Origin: Carnimonas nigrificans ATCC BAA-78
Lineage (GTDB): Bacteria; Pseudomonadota; Gammaproteobacteria; Pseudomonadales; Halomonadaceae
DNA length: 64,000 bases
Direction of reading: 5' to 3'
NCBI RefSeq assembly: GCF_000526695.1
Contig: NZ_JAGO01000014.1
Coordinates: 62,001-126,000, forward strand
The stretch's first letter is position 1. Each line of letters begins with the position of its first letter. The notes below the pieces were generated by a model, which worked only from the letters and a program-made list of their open reading frames with translations, did no database searches and was not told the DNA's origin. Shown here piece after piece: positions 1 to 8,942 of this stretch. The position numbers were made by a program, and so were the translations under genes.

Positions 1-2704
1 AGAGCTGGCGCAGTTGCGGAATGCACTGCTTGATAAGCTCGCGCGCGGTGGCCTTTTTGACGTTTTTCAGGTTGTTGGCAAGCCCGCCGAACGACACCTT
101 ATCGCTTAAATCGGCCCCTTGATCGTCGAGCAGTAGACGAACCGTGGTGGGCGGAAGGAAGCGACCTGGCTGATAACGCTTGGGTGCCGGCGTATGGGTC
201 ACAAAGACCATCTCTGCCATTAGGCGCCCACCGGGAATGGCGGGGTGCTTGAGCAAAGCCGCGGCGGTATTGCCCATGCTGGAATCAATGGTGCGTTCAA
301 GCATCTCGCGCACCAGCGGGTGCTCCCAGCTCAGCCGCTCGATATCATCCCTCTCAAGGGCACGCTTGCGCAGGTGAGTGGCGCTGAAGCCCTCGTCCCC
401 CTTGGCTAGCCCAGGCAGTCCGTCAATCATGTGCGGCCCTGCCAACAGATGCTGAATGCCGTTGCCCAGATCCTGACTATCTACCCCGAAGATATCGAAG
501 GCTTGCTCAAGATAGCGCGTGAATTTTTTATCCTGATCAAGCTCCTCAATGCCTTCGCGCAGGATTTCCAGTGACTCACTGCTGCGCTGATGCTGCGCCA
601 GCAAACGATACCGGCCCGCCGCACGCTCGGAGATACGCTGTTCAAGCAAGGTGGCGCTGTCATTGATTAATTGCTCCAGCGCGTCGGTATCGAGCCAGGC
701 GTGATCAAGCTCATCGGCAAAATGCTCGAATAGCTCGCCGCCCAGACCGTTGGGAGAACCGAAGGCACGCAGCCCTTCGTGATACCAGCGCACCAATGCG
801 TGGTCCGGCGCCTCTTCAAAGCAGAGCGCGTAAATATCAATCGGGTGAGTCTGACCGATGCGGTCCAGGCGTCCGATACGCTGCTCCAGCAGTTCGGGGT
901 TGGGCGGCATGTCAAACAGCACCAAATGATGGCAGAACTGGAAGTTGCGGCCTTCCGAGCCAATTTCAGAACACACCAGAATGGGGCTGCCACCTTCGCG
1001 GTCAGCGAAGTCAGCGGCAGCGCGGTCACGCTCAACCAGAGAAGTGTGCTCATCGAAGACCGGCACCTGATGACCGTTGAGTATCTGGATGGCAGTTGCC
1101 AGCTCGCGTGCCGTGTCATTGGCGTGACAGATCACCAGCGCTTTTTCACCGGGATGCTCCTTGATCCACTGGCGCAGCCACTCTACTCGTGGATCAACCT
1201 TCCACCACGGGTCAGACTCATCATTTGCCAGCGCCGCATAGGTCATCTCGGGATAGATCAGCAGCTCAGGATAGGGAAGATGATGCTCGACCAGCAGTGT
1301 ATCGAGATAGTCTTCATCGCGCTGAAGGCGTTTGAGCGTGCGCGCATAGCCTGGCGGCGGAGTCATCGTTTCCAGATGCAACCTGCGCTCAGGGAAGCCC
1401 GGAATATCGCGGCGGCTGTTGTGGAACATCACGCGGCCAATGCCATAACGATCGACCAGCAGTTGGCGCAGACGCTGTAGCGCATCAGCCTGCTGCTGCC
1501 CCGTGGCGCTACTGAGGAGATCGAGCTGCGCCTGGGCATCAACATCGTCGCTGATCAGGGCGTCCAGTTTCTCACGCGTGGCTGACGCGAGAGGCTCGCC
1601 CGCGCGCACTGCTGATTCAATCTCATCCAGCACATCGGCCAGGGCAGCAAAGCCTTGCTCTTCTTCCTTGAAGGCTTCCAGCGAGTGGTAGCGTTCAGGA
1701 TCAAGTAGCTGTAGCCGCTCGAAATGGCGCTCGATACCCATCTGTTCAGGGGTGGCCGTCAGCAGCAGCAGTCCGCAGTTGCCTTCGGCCAGATGCTGCA
1801 CACAGTGATAGCCGCTCTCTTCACGCTGTGCATCCAGATGGTGCGCTTCATCAACGATCAGCAAATCCCACTGTGCGATACGGGCTTCGAGCTGGCGGCG
1901 AGGGTTGGCAAACAGCCACTGCTGGCTGGCGATAATCCACTGACTGGCTTCAAACGGATTGGTGCTGCTTGAGAGCGCTTCACTCTGGTGCTCATCGAGC
2001 AGCGTGAAGGGCAGCCCGAAGCGACGGCGCAGCTCGATCAGCCACTGATGGCTCAGGCTGTCAGGCACCAGAATCAGTACGCGGGAGATGCGCTCGGTCA
2101 GCAGCAAACGGTGCAGAATCAGGCCCGCTTCGATGGTTTTTCCCAGCCCGACTTCATCCGCCAGCATCACGCGCGGACGATGGCGCGCGCTCACGTCGTG
2201 GGCGATATGCAGCTGGTGATCCACCAGATCGACGCGCGGGCCTGAAAAGCCATAGGCCGCAGCGCGCTCAATACGCTGGATGTGCTGACGCGAGCGGTAG
2301 CGCAGATTGAACCAGTCATTACGGTCGATCTGGCCGGTAAGAATGCGTTCGCGCGCCTGATGAAACTGCATGCGATCATTAAGCCGCGCTTCCGGCAGCT
2401 CGATAATATCGCTGTCGGGATGGCCGTCGTCGCTGGAGGCGGGAACACAGTGATAGCTGAGCCGCCCCTCTTCTTCGTGCACTTCGCGCACTCGCAGCGT
2501 TTGTCCATCATCGGATTCGATGATATCGCCTGCGCTGAAGGTTACTCGCGTGAGAGGAGCATCGCGCAAGCTGTAGGTTCGTGTTTCCTCGCTCGCGGAG
2601 AAAAGCACCATCACGGTACGGAAATCGGTTTTTAAAATGGTGCCCAGGCCCAGGTCGGATTCACCGTCACTGATCCAGCGTTGGCCAGGAATAAAATCGC
2701 TCAT
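1..2704 (-). CDS. rapA: RNA polymerase-associated ATPase RapA (3' end cut by window edge)
   Basis: Swi2/Snf2-type ATPase that binds RNA polymerase and helps recycle it after transcription. The reading frame stays open from an ATG at 2702-2704 to the left edge, about 901 codons; E. coli RapA has 968, so the C-terminus is missing. The N-terminus reads MSDFIPGQRWISDGESDLGLG, the Tudor-like start typical of RapA. Helicase motif I (DEVGLGKT) lies near residue 180, the DEAH box (VDEAHH) near 283, and the C-terminal helicase motif EQRIGRLDRIGQ is further on. No frameshift is visible. It reads away from the neighbouring membrane-protein gene, which is on the same strand just upstream. The truncation comes from the window edge and is not a sign of decay. 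Identity is near certain. Confidence 0.96.
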   Translation of the reverse strand, partial: MSDFIPGQRWISDGESDLGLGTILKTDFRTVMVLFSASEETRTYSLRDAPLTRVTFSAGDIIESDDGQTLRVREVHEEEGRLSYHCVPASSDDGHPDSDIIELPEARLNDRMQFHQARERILTGQIDRNDWFNLRYRSRQHIQRIERAAAYGFSGPRVDLVDHQLHIAHDVSARHRPRVMLADEVGLGKTIEAGLILHRLLLTERISRVLILVPDSLSHQWLIELRRRFGLPFTLLDEHQSEALSSSTNPFEASQWIIASQQWLFANPRRQLEARIAQWDLLIVDEAHHLDAQREESGYHCVQHLAEGNCGLLLLTATPEQMGIERHFERLQLLDPERYHSLEAFKEEEQGFAALADVLDEIESAVRAGEPLASATREKLDALISDDVDAQAQLDLLSSATGQQQADALQRLRQLLVDRYGIGRVMFHNSRRDIPGFPERRLHLETMTPPPGYARTLKRLQRDEDYLDTLLVEHHLPYPELLIYPEMTYAALANDESDPWWKVDPRVEWLRQWIKEHPGEKALVICHANDTARELATAIQILNGHQVPVFDEHTSLVERDRAAADFADREGGSPILVCSEIGSEGRNFQFCHHLVLFDMPPNPELLEQRIGRLDRIGQTHPIDIYALCFEEAPDHALVRWYHEGLRAFGSPNGLGGELFEHFADELDHAWLDTDALEQLINDSATLLEQRISERAAGRYRLLAQHQRSSESLEILREGIEELDQDKKFTRYLEQAFDIFGVDSQDLGNGIQHLLAGPHMIDGLPGLAKGDEGFSATHLRKRALERDDIERLSWEHPLVREMLERTIDSSMGNTAAALLKHPAIPGGRLMAEMVFVTHTPAPKRYQPGRFLPPTTVRLLLDDQGADLSDKVSFGGLANNLKNVKKATARELIKQCIPQLRQL

Positions 2705-2812
2705 AGAGATTGCGGTTCGAGTCATTGAAGAGGAGAAGGCGGTCATGTTCTGTCGCTACCGGTAGCCCTTATTGGCTGCCAGTGATGAACAGGGGCGCAT
2801 ATGGTAGCCGTT

Positions 2813-3574
2813 CTATGGCACGTCATCATCCTTAAAAATGTCGCGGTGCTTGTCAACCAGCCTGCGTAATCCTGTGCAGCCCAGCTTTTCCGTGCTGGCA
2901 GCCACGATCTGGCCGTTACGATCAAGCAGAACAATAAGCGGAAGGTGCCTTATCCCCAGAGCGTTGCCCAGCTGTTGGTGACGATCGCGCAGTTGCGTTA
3001 CGAGTGGCGTGGAAGAAGCTGATTCGGAGGAGGTGGTAGCCTTCACGGCAGAGAGTAGCGCCAGAAGCTGATCCCCCTGATTGATGGCAATCAGTACCAG
3101 CGGAGCGAGGGAGTGACGGCATTGCTGGAGCAGCGCTAGCTGCTGCGTGCTGGCTTTATTACTGCTTTGCCATAGCAGCAGTAAGCGAGGTGAAGCTGAC
3201 GGAGCTGTCAGAGGGGCGGGGTGCCCGGCCAGCGTCTCAAAAGGCACGGCGGGAAGTGTGGTGGGTAGCGTTGTTGCTAGCGGATCGAGCGTTTTGCAGA
3301 ACAGCCAGATAGCGATAGAGCAGGCGACCCAAAGCAGGTAACGACGCGCCTTCATTACCATCATGATGACGACCACCGCGCCCAGTGCCCCGTAAGATAT
3401 AACGCTGGATGCGGCTACTGGGAGCCAGTCTGAGGTAAACGCGCATAACAGCGTTCCAATCAGCTTTATACGTGCAGAAGCAGGCGTGATGAATGCCAGC
3501 GGAAGCAGTGCCTGCGCTGTGTAGATGCCACTGAGGGGCAGTGCCAGAAGCCCCCAGCAGAAGGTGTTAGCCAT
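2813..3574 (-). CDS. Membrane protein with cysteine-free thioredoxin-like domain
   Basis: Unrecognised protein of about 253 residues. From the chosen ATG (3572-3574) it begins MANTFCWGLLALPLSG and shows several hydrophobic N-terminal segments (to about residue 90), then a soluble C-terminal half. That half resembles the TlpA/thioredoxin fold: a strand ending LLLLWQSSNKAS where the CXXC site would lie, and later GIRHLPLIVLLDRNGQIVAAS, which looks like the cis-proline loop and following strand. The active-site cysteines are absent, so disulfide chemistry is unlikely. An in-frame ATG at 3644-3646 would add 24 residues without hydrophobic character. The gene is divergent from the phospholipase D gene and upstream of rapA. 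That it is expressed is plausible but not shown. Function unknown. Confidence 0.6.
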   Translation of the reverse strand: MANTFCWGLLALPLSGIYTAQALLPLAFITPASARIKLIGTLLCAFTSDWLPVAASSVISYGALGAVVVIMMVMKARRYLLWVACSIAIWLFCKTLDPLATTLPTTLPAVPFETLAGHPAPLTAPSASPRLLLLWQSSNKASTQQLALLQQCRHSLAPLVLIAINQGDQLLALLSAVKATTSSESASSTPLVTQLRDRHQQLGNALGIRHLPLIVLLDRNGQIVAASTEKLGCTGLRRLVDKHRDIFKDDDVP

Positions 3575-3680
3575 TCTGTTTCGACCATGATTCGCCAATG
3601 AAGTCTGGCTTATCGGCAGCGAACCGGCATACTTCCCCTTAAGCAACTATTTTTGCAGCAGGGAAATCAAGGGAACAGCA

Positions 3681-5159
3681 GTGAAGAACAACCCCCTCTC
3701 GGAAGCCGCCTGGGCCCACCAGCAGGCTGAGCAACATCATGATCAGTCAGGTATGCAGTTGTTGAGACACGGGCTTGAGGCATATGCACGGCGCATACTG
3801 TTGGCCGAGCGCGCAGAGCAAAGTCTCGACATACAAATCTATCTCTTCGAGGATGGTCACAGCACACGCCGCATATTGCTGGCGATGATCGCTGCGGCCG
3901 AGCGCGGTGTAAAAGTGCGGCTGCTGCTCGACGATCTGAGTGTAGGGAATCAGCAGGGACGTTTCGCGCAGCTGGATTCACACCCGAATATTGAAGTGCG
4001 TCTGTTCAATCCGGTGCGCTGGGGAAGACGTTTCACCGTGACGCGCCTGCTGAGTATGGCGCTTAATGTGCGGCGCCTGCATCGCCGGATGCACAATAAA
4101 CTGTGGATTGTCGATGGCGCCAACGCTATCTGGGGAGGGCGCAACCTCAGCGATGTCTATTTCTCGGCAGAAACAGAGAACACCTTTATTGACCTTGATG
4201 TACTGGGGGTTGGCGGTGACGTAGTACGCTCTCTGGTGACCAGTTTCGACACCTACTGGCAGCACCCTTTGGTGGTGCCGTTGAAGGCATTTATTACGGC
4301 TGAGCCACACGACTGGCGCCACCTTCAGCAGGAGCTTGAAGCGCATTGTGCGAAGCCCTCCACCATAGGACAGCGTTTCGATGAAGGTGTGGAGGAGTTG
4401 CGCAACGATAGTCGGGAAGAGCTACTGGAACGGCTTACCTGGGCGTCGGGGCGAGTGCTCTATGACTCTCCGGAGGCGGCTGCGGTAGAGGGGCGACCGC
4501 CTGAAAAGCTGCGCATGAGCACTCCGTTCGCACGGGAGCTTGAAACAGTCGAACATAGCCTGGTGATGACGGCAGGCTATTTCATTCCCGAGGATACTGA
4601 TCGGCTTGATGTTCAGGCGTTATTGGCGCGCGGCGTGAAGCTTACCGTAATTACCAACGCCCTGGAGTCCACCGATGTGCCGCTGGTGCATGGGGGCTAT
4701 GGCCCCTGGCGTGCTCCGCTGCTGGCCCAGGGGGTAAGGCTCTACGAGATTCGCCACCGCACACGTATTCGCTCGCCTTTGGCTGCGCGGCTGCGCTCGC
4801 GAACGCGGCTTAAACTGTCGCGTCCCAACTCTTATGCTTTGCACGCCAAAACCTATGCCCTGGATGATGATCGCCTGATGGTCGGCTCATTCAATTTTGA
4901 TCCGCGCTCGGTGTGGTGGAATTGCGAACTTGGTGTGGTTATCGACAGTGAAGTGCTCAATAAGGAATTACGCGAAATCAATGCAGTGAGCATGCTGCCT
5001 GAGTTCAGCTATCGCTTGAAACTGGTCAACGGCAAGCTGCGCTGGAGTTCTATCTCGCATACCGGCAAGTTTCGCCATTACTATTGGGAAAGGGGCAACC
5101 TGTGGCGCTGTTTCCAGGCATTGGTTGGGCGTATTCCGCTGATAAAGAGAGTGCTGTAG
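3681..5159 (+). CDS. clsC: ClsC-type phospholipase D family cardiolipin synthase
   Basis: Predicted membrane-associated phosphatidyltransferase that would make cardiolipin; ClsC of E. coli uses phosphatidylethanolamine and phosphatidylglycerol together with a partner, YmdB. The two HKD catalytic motifs are present: His138-Lys140-Asp145 (HNKLWIVD) and His388-Lys390-Asp395 (HAKTYALD), each followed by the expected G-S/G-R-N type segment. At 492 residues it is close to ClsC (473) and lacks the two N-terminal membrane helices of ClsA. The start is a GTG at 3681 preceded by a GGGAA-type ribosome site; a later ATG (residue 25) is an alternative. No YmdB-like gene is adjacent. Another PLD-family transferase cannot be fully excluded. 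Confidence 0.85.
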   Translation: MKNNPLSEAAWAHQQAEQHHDQSGMQLLRHGLEAYARRILLAERAEQSLDIQIYLFEDGHSTRRILLAMIAAAERGVKVRLLLDDLSVGNQQGRFAQLDSHPNIEVRLFNPVRWGRRFTVTRLLSMALNVRRLHRRMHNKLWIVDGANAIWGGRNLSDVYFSAETENTFIDLDVLGVGGDVVRSLVTSFDTYWQHPLVVPLKAFITAEPHDWRHLQQELEAHCAKPSTIGQRFDEGVEELRNDSREELLERLTWASGRVLYDSPEAAAVEGRPPEKLRMSTPFARELETVEHSLVMTAGYFIPEDTDRLDVQALLARGVKLTVITNALESTDVPLVHGGYGPWRAPLLAQGVRLYEIRHRTRIRSPLAARLRSRTRLKLSRPNSYALHAKTYALDDDRLMVGSFNFDPRSVWWNCELGVVIDSEVLNKELREINAVSMLPEFSYRLKLVNGKLRWSSISHTGKFRHYYWERGNLWRCFQALVGRIPLIKRVL

Positions 5160-5320
5160 ACCGCTTCACTTTGGTCGCCAAAGCGAGAGGGGCGGCAATG
5201 TTCTGGCTGCCGTAGGGCGAGGGCGACTGAGGGGCAGGGGAGTTTTCAGGCAGATGAAGGGGGCAGGCAGGCTGCGCTCGCCAAATAACGAACGCAGCCC
5301 AACCTAACCCAATCGCAACG

Positions 5321-6169
5321 CTACTCGAACACGAGAGTGCGTTTGCCGTCCAGCAGAACGCGATGCTCAAGCTGTAGTCTGACGGCGCGGGCCAGCACGC
5401 GGCACTCGGTGTCGCGACCAATCGCGGCCATGGTGTCTGCTGTCATGGCATGGTCTACACGCTGTACATCCTGCTCAATGATCGGGCCTTCATCGAGGTC
5501 AGCCGTCACATAGTGAGCCGTGGCACCGATCAGTTTCACCCCGCGCTGATAAGCCTGATGGTAGGGGCGGGCGCCCTTGAAGCTGGGCAAGAATGAGTGG
5601 TGAATATTGATCACCTTGCCTGACAGTTTTGCAGAAAGGTCGTCGGACAAAATCTGCATATAACGCGCAAGAATCACAAGATCGACCTGCTGCTCATCAA
5701 TCAGCTCCAGCAGCTTGCGTTCCTGCTCTTCCTTGGTGTCGGGCGTGACCGGCAGATAGTGAAAGGGAACGCCTTCCTGCTCGGCGCGCACCCGGAAGGT
5801 TTCGTGATTCGAGACAATCGCGGCAAGCTCCATCGGCAGCAGTCCAGTGCTGTGACGATAGAGCAGGTCATTCAGGCAATGTCCTTGCTTCGATACCATG
5901 ATGAGTACCCGCGGTTTGACGGCGGTATCGTGAAGTGACCACTTCATCTCATACTCGTCGGCGACCGCAGCGAACCCTTCGTGGAAGCGTGTATACCCCA
6001 CCTCATCTGCCACTTCGCAGCAGATTCGCATGAAGAAACGCCCGCTTTCGCTGTCGGTGTATTGCCCGCTTTCGGTAATGTTGCCGCCCTGTGCGGCAAT
6101 TGCGCTTCCTACTGCGGCTACAATGCCGATACGATCATGGCAGGAAAGCGTCAGAATCAGGGTGGTCAT
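5321..6169 (-). CDS. purU: Formyltetrahydrofolate deformylase PurU
   Basis: Hydrolyses 10-formyltetrahydrofolate to tetrahydrofolate and formate, balancing one-carbon pools and feeding formate to PurT. The start ATG at 6167-6169 gives MTTLILTLSCHDRIGIVAAV, the N-terminal ACT domain (about residues 1-80), which in this family senses glycine/methionine. The C-terminal formyltransferase domain carries the catalytic Asn-His pair in INIHHSFLPSFKGA and the Asp in HYVTADLDEGPIIEQD. Its length of 282 residues matches E. coli PurU (280). A GGAG site lies about 11 bases upstream of the chosen start; the in-frame ATG eight codons earlier is less likely. It stands alone between clsC and the YdeP-like gene. 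Confidence 0.95.
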   Translation of the reverse strand: MTTLILTLSCHDRIGIVAAVGSAIAAQGGNITESGQYTDSESGRFFMRICCEVADEVGYTRFHEGFAAVADEYEMKWSLHDTAVKPRVLIMVSKQGHCLNDLLYRHSTGLLPMELAAIVSNHETFRVRAEQEGVPFHYLPVTPDTKEEQERKLLELIDEQQVDLVILARYMQILSDDLSAKLSGKVINIHHSFLPSFKGARPYHQAYQRGVKLIGATAHYVTADLDEGPIIEQDVQRVDHAMTADTMAAIGRDTECRVLARAVRLQLEHRVLLDGKRTLVFE

Positions 6170-6307
6170 GTCGCGCCATTCTCCGTTAACCAACTTAATA
6201 ATGGCGCGCAGTATACCCTCTTTGCCCGCAATTTCACTGTCGCAGCAGCGGCAGAGGGACTGCTCCGGCAGGAAAATTCCCGTATCCCGCTCCGATAAAT
6301 GCCACGT

Positions 6308-8575
6308 TCAAGCGCTTCGCGCTACCTTGACGGGAATAGATTTCGCCGCCGGTGTGCCGCTGGTTCTATCGTGATAATCGAGGGGCAGAAGCGGGTTCAG
6401 CTCGGGGTAATAGCCCGCAATCGAACCGCGCGGTATCGCGTATTCAAGCACGGTCAGTTCAGTGATTTCACGATGCACGTTATCCTGGCTGATCGTCTTC
6501 AAACCGATTTTTTCGCCCGGCGTCAGGCCGCGCTCCTTGATGTCATCAATATTCATGAAAACCACCATGCGGTCGTTATATACGCCGCGGTAGCGATCAT
6601 TGTTGCTGTAGATGGTGGTATTGAACTGATCGTGGGAACGAATGGTCGAGAGCCTCAGCATGTCGGCGTCATCTACAGGATCGTTCACCTCAAGCCCCGG
6701 TAACACAAGGAAGTTGGCCTTGCCATTGGGCGTTTTCCACACACGTTCACGCGGGCCGTTATAGAGATGGAAGCCGTGCGGGTGTTTGATCTTCTCGTTG
6801 AAGTCGCTGTAAATCGCTGGATATACCTCGGCGATCTTGTCACGAATCAAATCGTAGTCGTCGATGTAATCGGCCCACGGGATGGTGCTGTCAGGAAGAG
6901 CGGCCATGGCCATACGGCAGACGATCTCGGTTTCGGGCTTCAGCGAATCACTGGCAGGTGCCAGTACGCCCTTGGAGGACGTGACATTGGACATGGCGTC
7001 TTCAATGGTGACGAACTGTTCGCCCTTCGCGGTGAAAATCTGCTCGGAACGTGATACCACCGGAAGAATCAGCGCATCCTTGCCGTGTATCAAATGGCCG
7101 CGATTGAGCTTGGTGGAGATATTCACGGTGAGATCCAGCGACGCCATCGCCTTGTAAGAAGCCGCGGTGTCAGGAATTGCGCGGACAAAGTTGCCGCCCA
7201 TGCCAATGAAAACACGCGCCTCGCCCTTCATCATCGCGGCCACTGACTCAACGGTATGATGGCCGTGCTCGCGCGGTGGTTCGAAATCGAACGCCTTGGC
7301 AAGATTGTCGAGGTATTCCTTGGTGGGCTTCTCGTCGATACCGACCGTACGGTCTCCCTGCACGTTGGAGTGGCCGCGAATCGGAGCGATGCCAGCCCCC
7401 GGCTTTCCATAGTTGCCCTTGAGCAGCAGCAGGTTGCTGACCTGTTGCAGCAGCTTCGAGCCTCTCTGGTGCTGCGTAAGCCCCATGCCGTAGCAGATCA
7501 TGGTGGCATTGGAGCGAATGTAGACATTGGCAATGCGTTCGATCTGCTCGCGGCTGATGCCAGAGTGCTGCTCGATATCCTCCCATTCCAGCGGCTCAAT
7601 GTCGGCGCGCAGCGCGTCGATGCCGTCGGTGTGGGTATTAACAAAATCCCAGTCGATAATGCCGCCTTCCTTGGCATCGCGCTCGAATATGATCTTCATC
7701 ATGCCTTTCAGAATGGCGAGATCACCGCCAATCCTGACGTGTACGAATTCGCTGGAAATTTTCGTGGAGCCGAAGGTCGCCATCTGAATGATGTCCTGCG
7801 GCTCGGCGAACTTCATCAGCGCACGTTCAGGCATCGGATTGATGGTAATAATCGGTACGCCGCGTTTACTGGCTTCTACCAGATTGGTCATCATGCGCGG
7901 CGAGTTGGTGCCGGTATTCTGGCCGATTACAAACAGCGCTTCGGCATGCTCGAAATCCTCAAGCACGACAGTGCCCTTACCTATGCCAATCGAGGCGGGA
8001 AGCCCGCGGCTGGTCGGTTCATGGCACATGTTGGAGCAGTCGGGAAAATTGTTGGTGCCAAACTGCCGAATCATGACCGCATAGAGGAAGGCGGCTTCGT
8101 TGGGGGTGCGGCCCGAGGTGTAGAACTCCGCCTGATGGGGCGAATCCAGCTCGCGCAGATGCTTGCCAATCAATTCGAATGCGTCGTCCCAACTGATGGG
8201 CACATAGTGATCGGTCGCTGCATCGTAGCGCATTGGTTCAGTCAGGCGGCCCTGCTTTTCGAGCCAGAAGTCTGACTGCTTCATCAGTTCGGTGACGCTG
8301 TGCTGTTCGAAAAACTCACGCGTAATGCGAAATTGAGTGGCCTCATGAGCGAGTGCCTTGGCGCCGTTTTCACAGAATTCCAGCGTTTTCGTGCAGTCTG
8401 GGTCGGGAAAGGCGCAGCTCGGGCACTTGAATCCGCCCGGCTTGTTCATCGACAGCAGCGCCTTCGACCCTTTGGTAATCACGCTTTCCTGCATCAGTAC
8501 CTTGGCGGTAGCGGCGGCGGCTCCCCATCCGCCGGCGGCGTGCTTATAAGGCTTGTAGCTGGGTTTCTGCGCCAT
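6308..8575 (-). CDS. FdhF/YdeP family molybdopterin oxidoreductase
   Basis: A 755-residue oxidoreductase of the bis-MGD family related to formate dehydrogenase H and E. coli YdeP. Near the N-terminus are Cys51, Cys54, Cys61 and Cys68 (KCPSCAFPDPDC...C), suggesting an iron-sulfur site, followed by the long molybdopterin-binding domain with motifs such as NNFPDCSNMCHEPTS and FVIGQNTGTNSPRMM. The C-terminal dinucleotide-binding domain ends near FMNIDDIKERGLTPGEKIGL. There is no selenocysteine codon and no FdhD, cytochrome or partner subunit nearby. E. coli YdeP has been linked to acid resistance, but the substrate of the family is not established, so none is assigned here. The call to family level is firm; the exact function is unknown. 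Confidence 0.88.
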   Translation of the reverse strand: MAQKPSYKPYKHAAGGWGAAAATAKVLMQESVITKGSKALLSMNKPGGFKCPSCAFPDPDCTKTLEFCENGAKALAHEATQFRITREFFEQHSVTELMKQSDFWLEKQGRLTEPMRYDAATDHYVPISWDDAFELIGKHLRELDSPHQAEFYTSGRTPNEAAFLYAVMIRQFGTNNFPDCSNMCHEPTSRGLPASIGIGKGTVVLEDFEHAEALFVIGQNTGTNSPRMMTNLVEASKRGVPIITINPMPERALMKFAEPQDIIQMATFGSTKISSEFVHVRIGGDLAILKGMMKIIFERDAKEGGIIDWDFVNTHTDGIDALRADIEPLEWEDIEQHSGISREQIERIANVYIRSNATMICYGMGLTQHQRGSKLLQQVSNLLLLKGNYGKPGAGIAPIRGHSNVQGDRTVGIDEKPTKEYLDNLAKAFDFEPPREHGHHTVESVAAMMKGEARVFIGMGGNFVRAIPDTAASYKAMASLDLTVNISTKLNRGHLIHGKDALILPVVSRSEQIFTAKGEQFVTIEDAMSNVTSSKGVLAPASDSLKPETEIVCRMAMAALPDSTIPWADYIDDYDLIRDKIAEVYPAIYSDFNEKIKHPHGFHLYNGPRERVWKTPNGKANFLVLPGLEVNDPVDDADMLRLSTIRSHDQFNTTIYSNNDRYRGVYNDRMVVFMNIDDIKERGLTPGEKIGLKTISQDNVHREITELTVLEYAIPRGSIAGYYPELNPLLPLDYHDRTSGTPAAKSIPVKVARSA

Positions 8576-8895
8576 GCTGGGTCTCCTTGCCGATCTCCAT
8601 CACATCACGATGGTGCGCTACACAGCGATGCCGCTGCGTTTTGTGAGCAAGAAAAGAACGATGCCCTGTGCGCAGTGATGATGGGGAAGCGTGAGTATCT
8701 GCCGAATAAAATAGCAATGATGGGCAACCTGCTGCCCTCCGAGTGTTTTCTACTCTAAAGCATCTCGCGATATTCCGCGATGCAGGCGCACAACGAGGCA
8801 TTTTATGGCTGCTTGTCGGGGCCAGAAGGGGAAGAAAGAGGCTTGCTTCGACAGCGTTTAACCAAAATTCTGACGGAGTGTCGAACGGCAGACAT

Positions 8896-8922
8896 GAAAA
8901 AGCCGGCATCGAAATGCCGGCT
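8896..8922 (-). terminator. Intrinsic terminator after the ProP-type transporter gene
   Basis: A 9-bp perfect stem (8901-8909 with 8914-8922, AGCCGGCAT type) closes a CGAA loop. Read on the minus strand it is followed by a run of T (complement of 8897-8901). It lies about 20 bases past the stop codon of the transporter gene. Confidence 0.85.
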
Positions 8923-8942
8923 CAGAGTAGCAGAGGAGTGGA

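Noticed and set aside
1-2704. Several short minus-strand frames within rapA read as separate genes
   Set aside because: They are out of frame with one continuous RapA reading frame that carries all helicase motifs.
7256-8275. A 339-codon open frame antisense to the YdeP-like gene
   Set aside because: It mirrors the conserved oxidoreductase frame and shows no domain.
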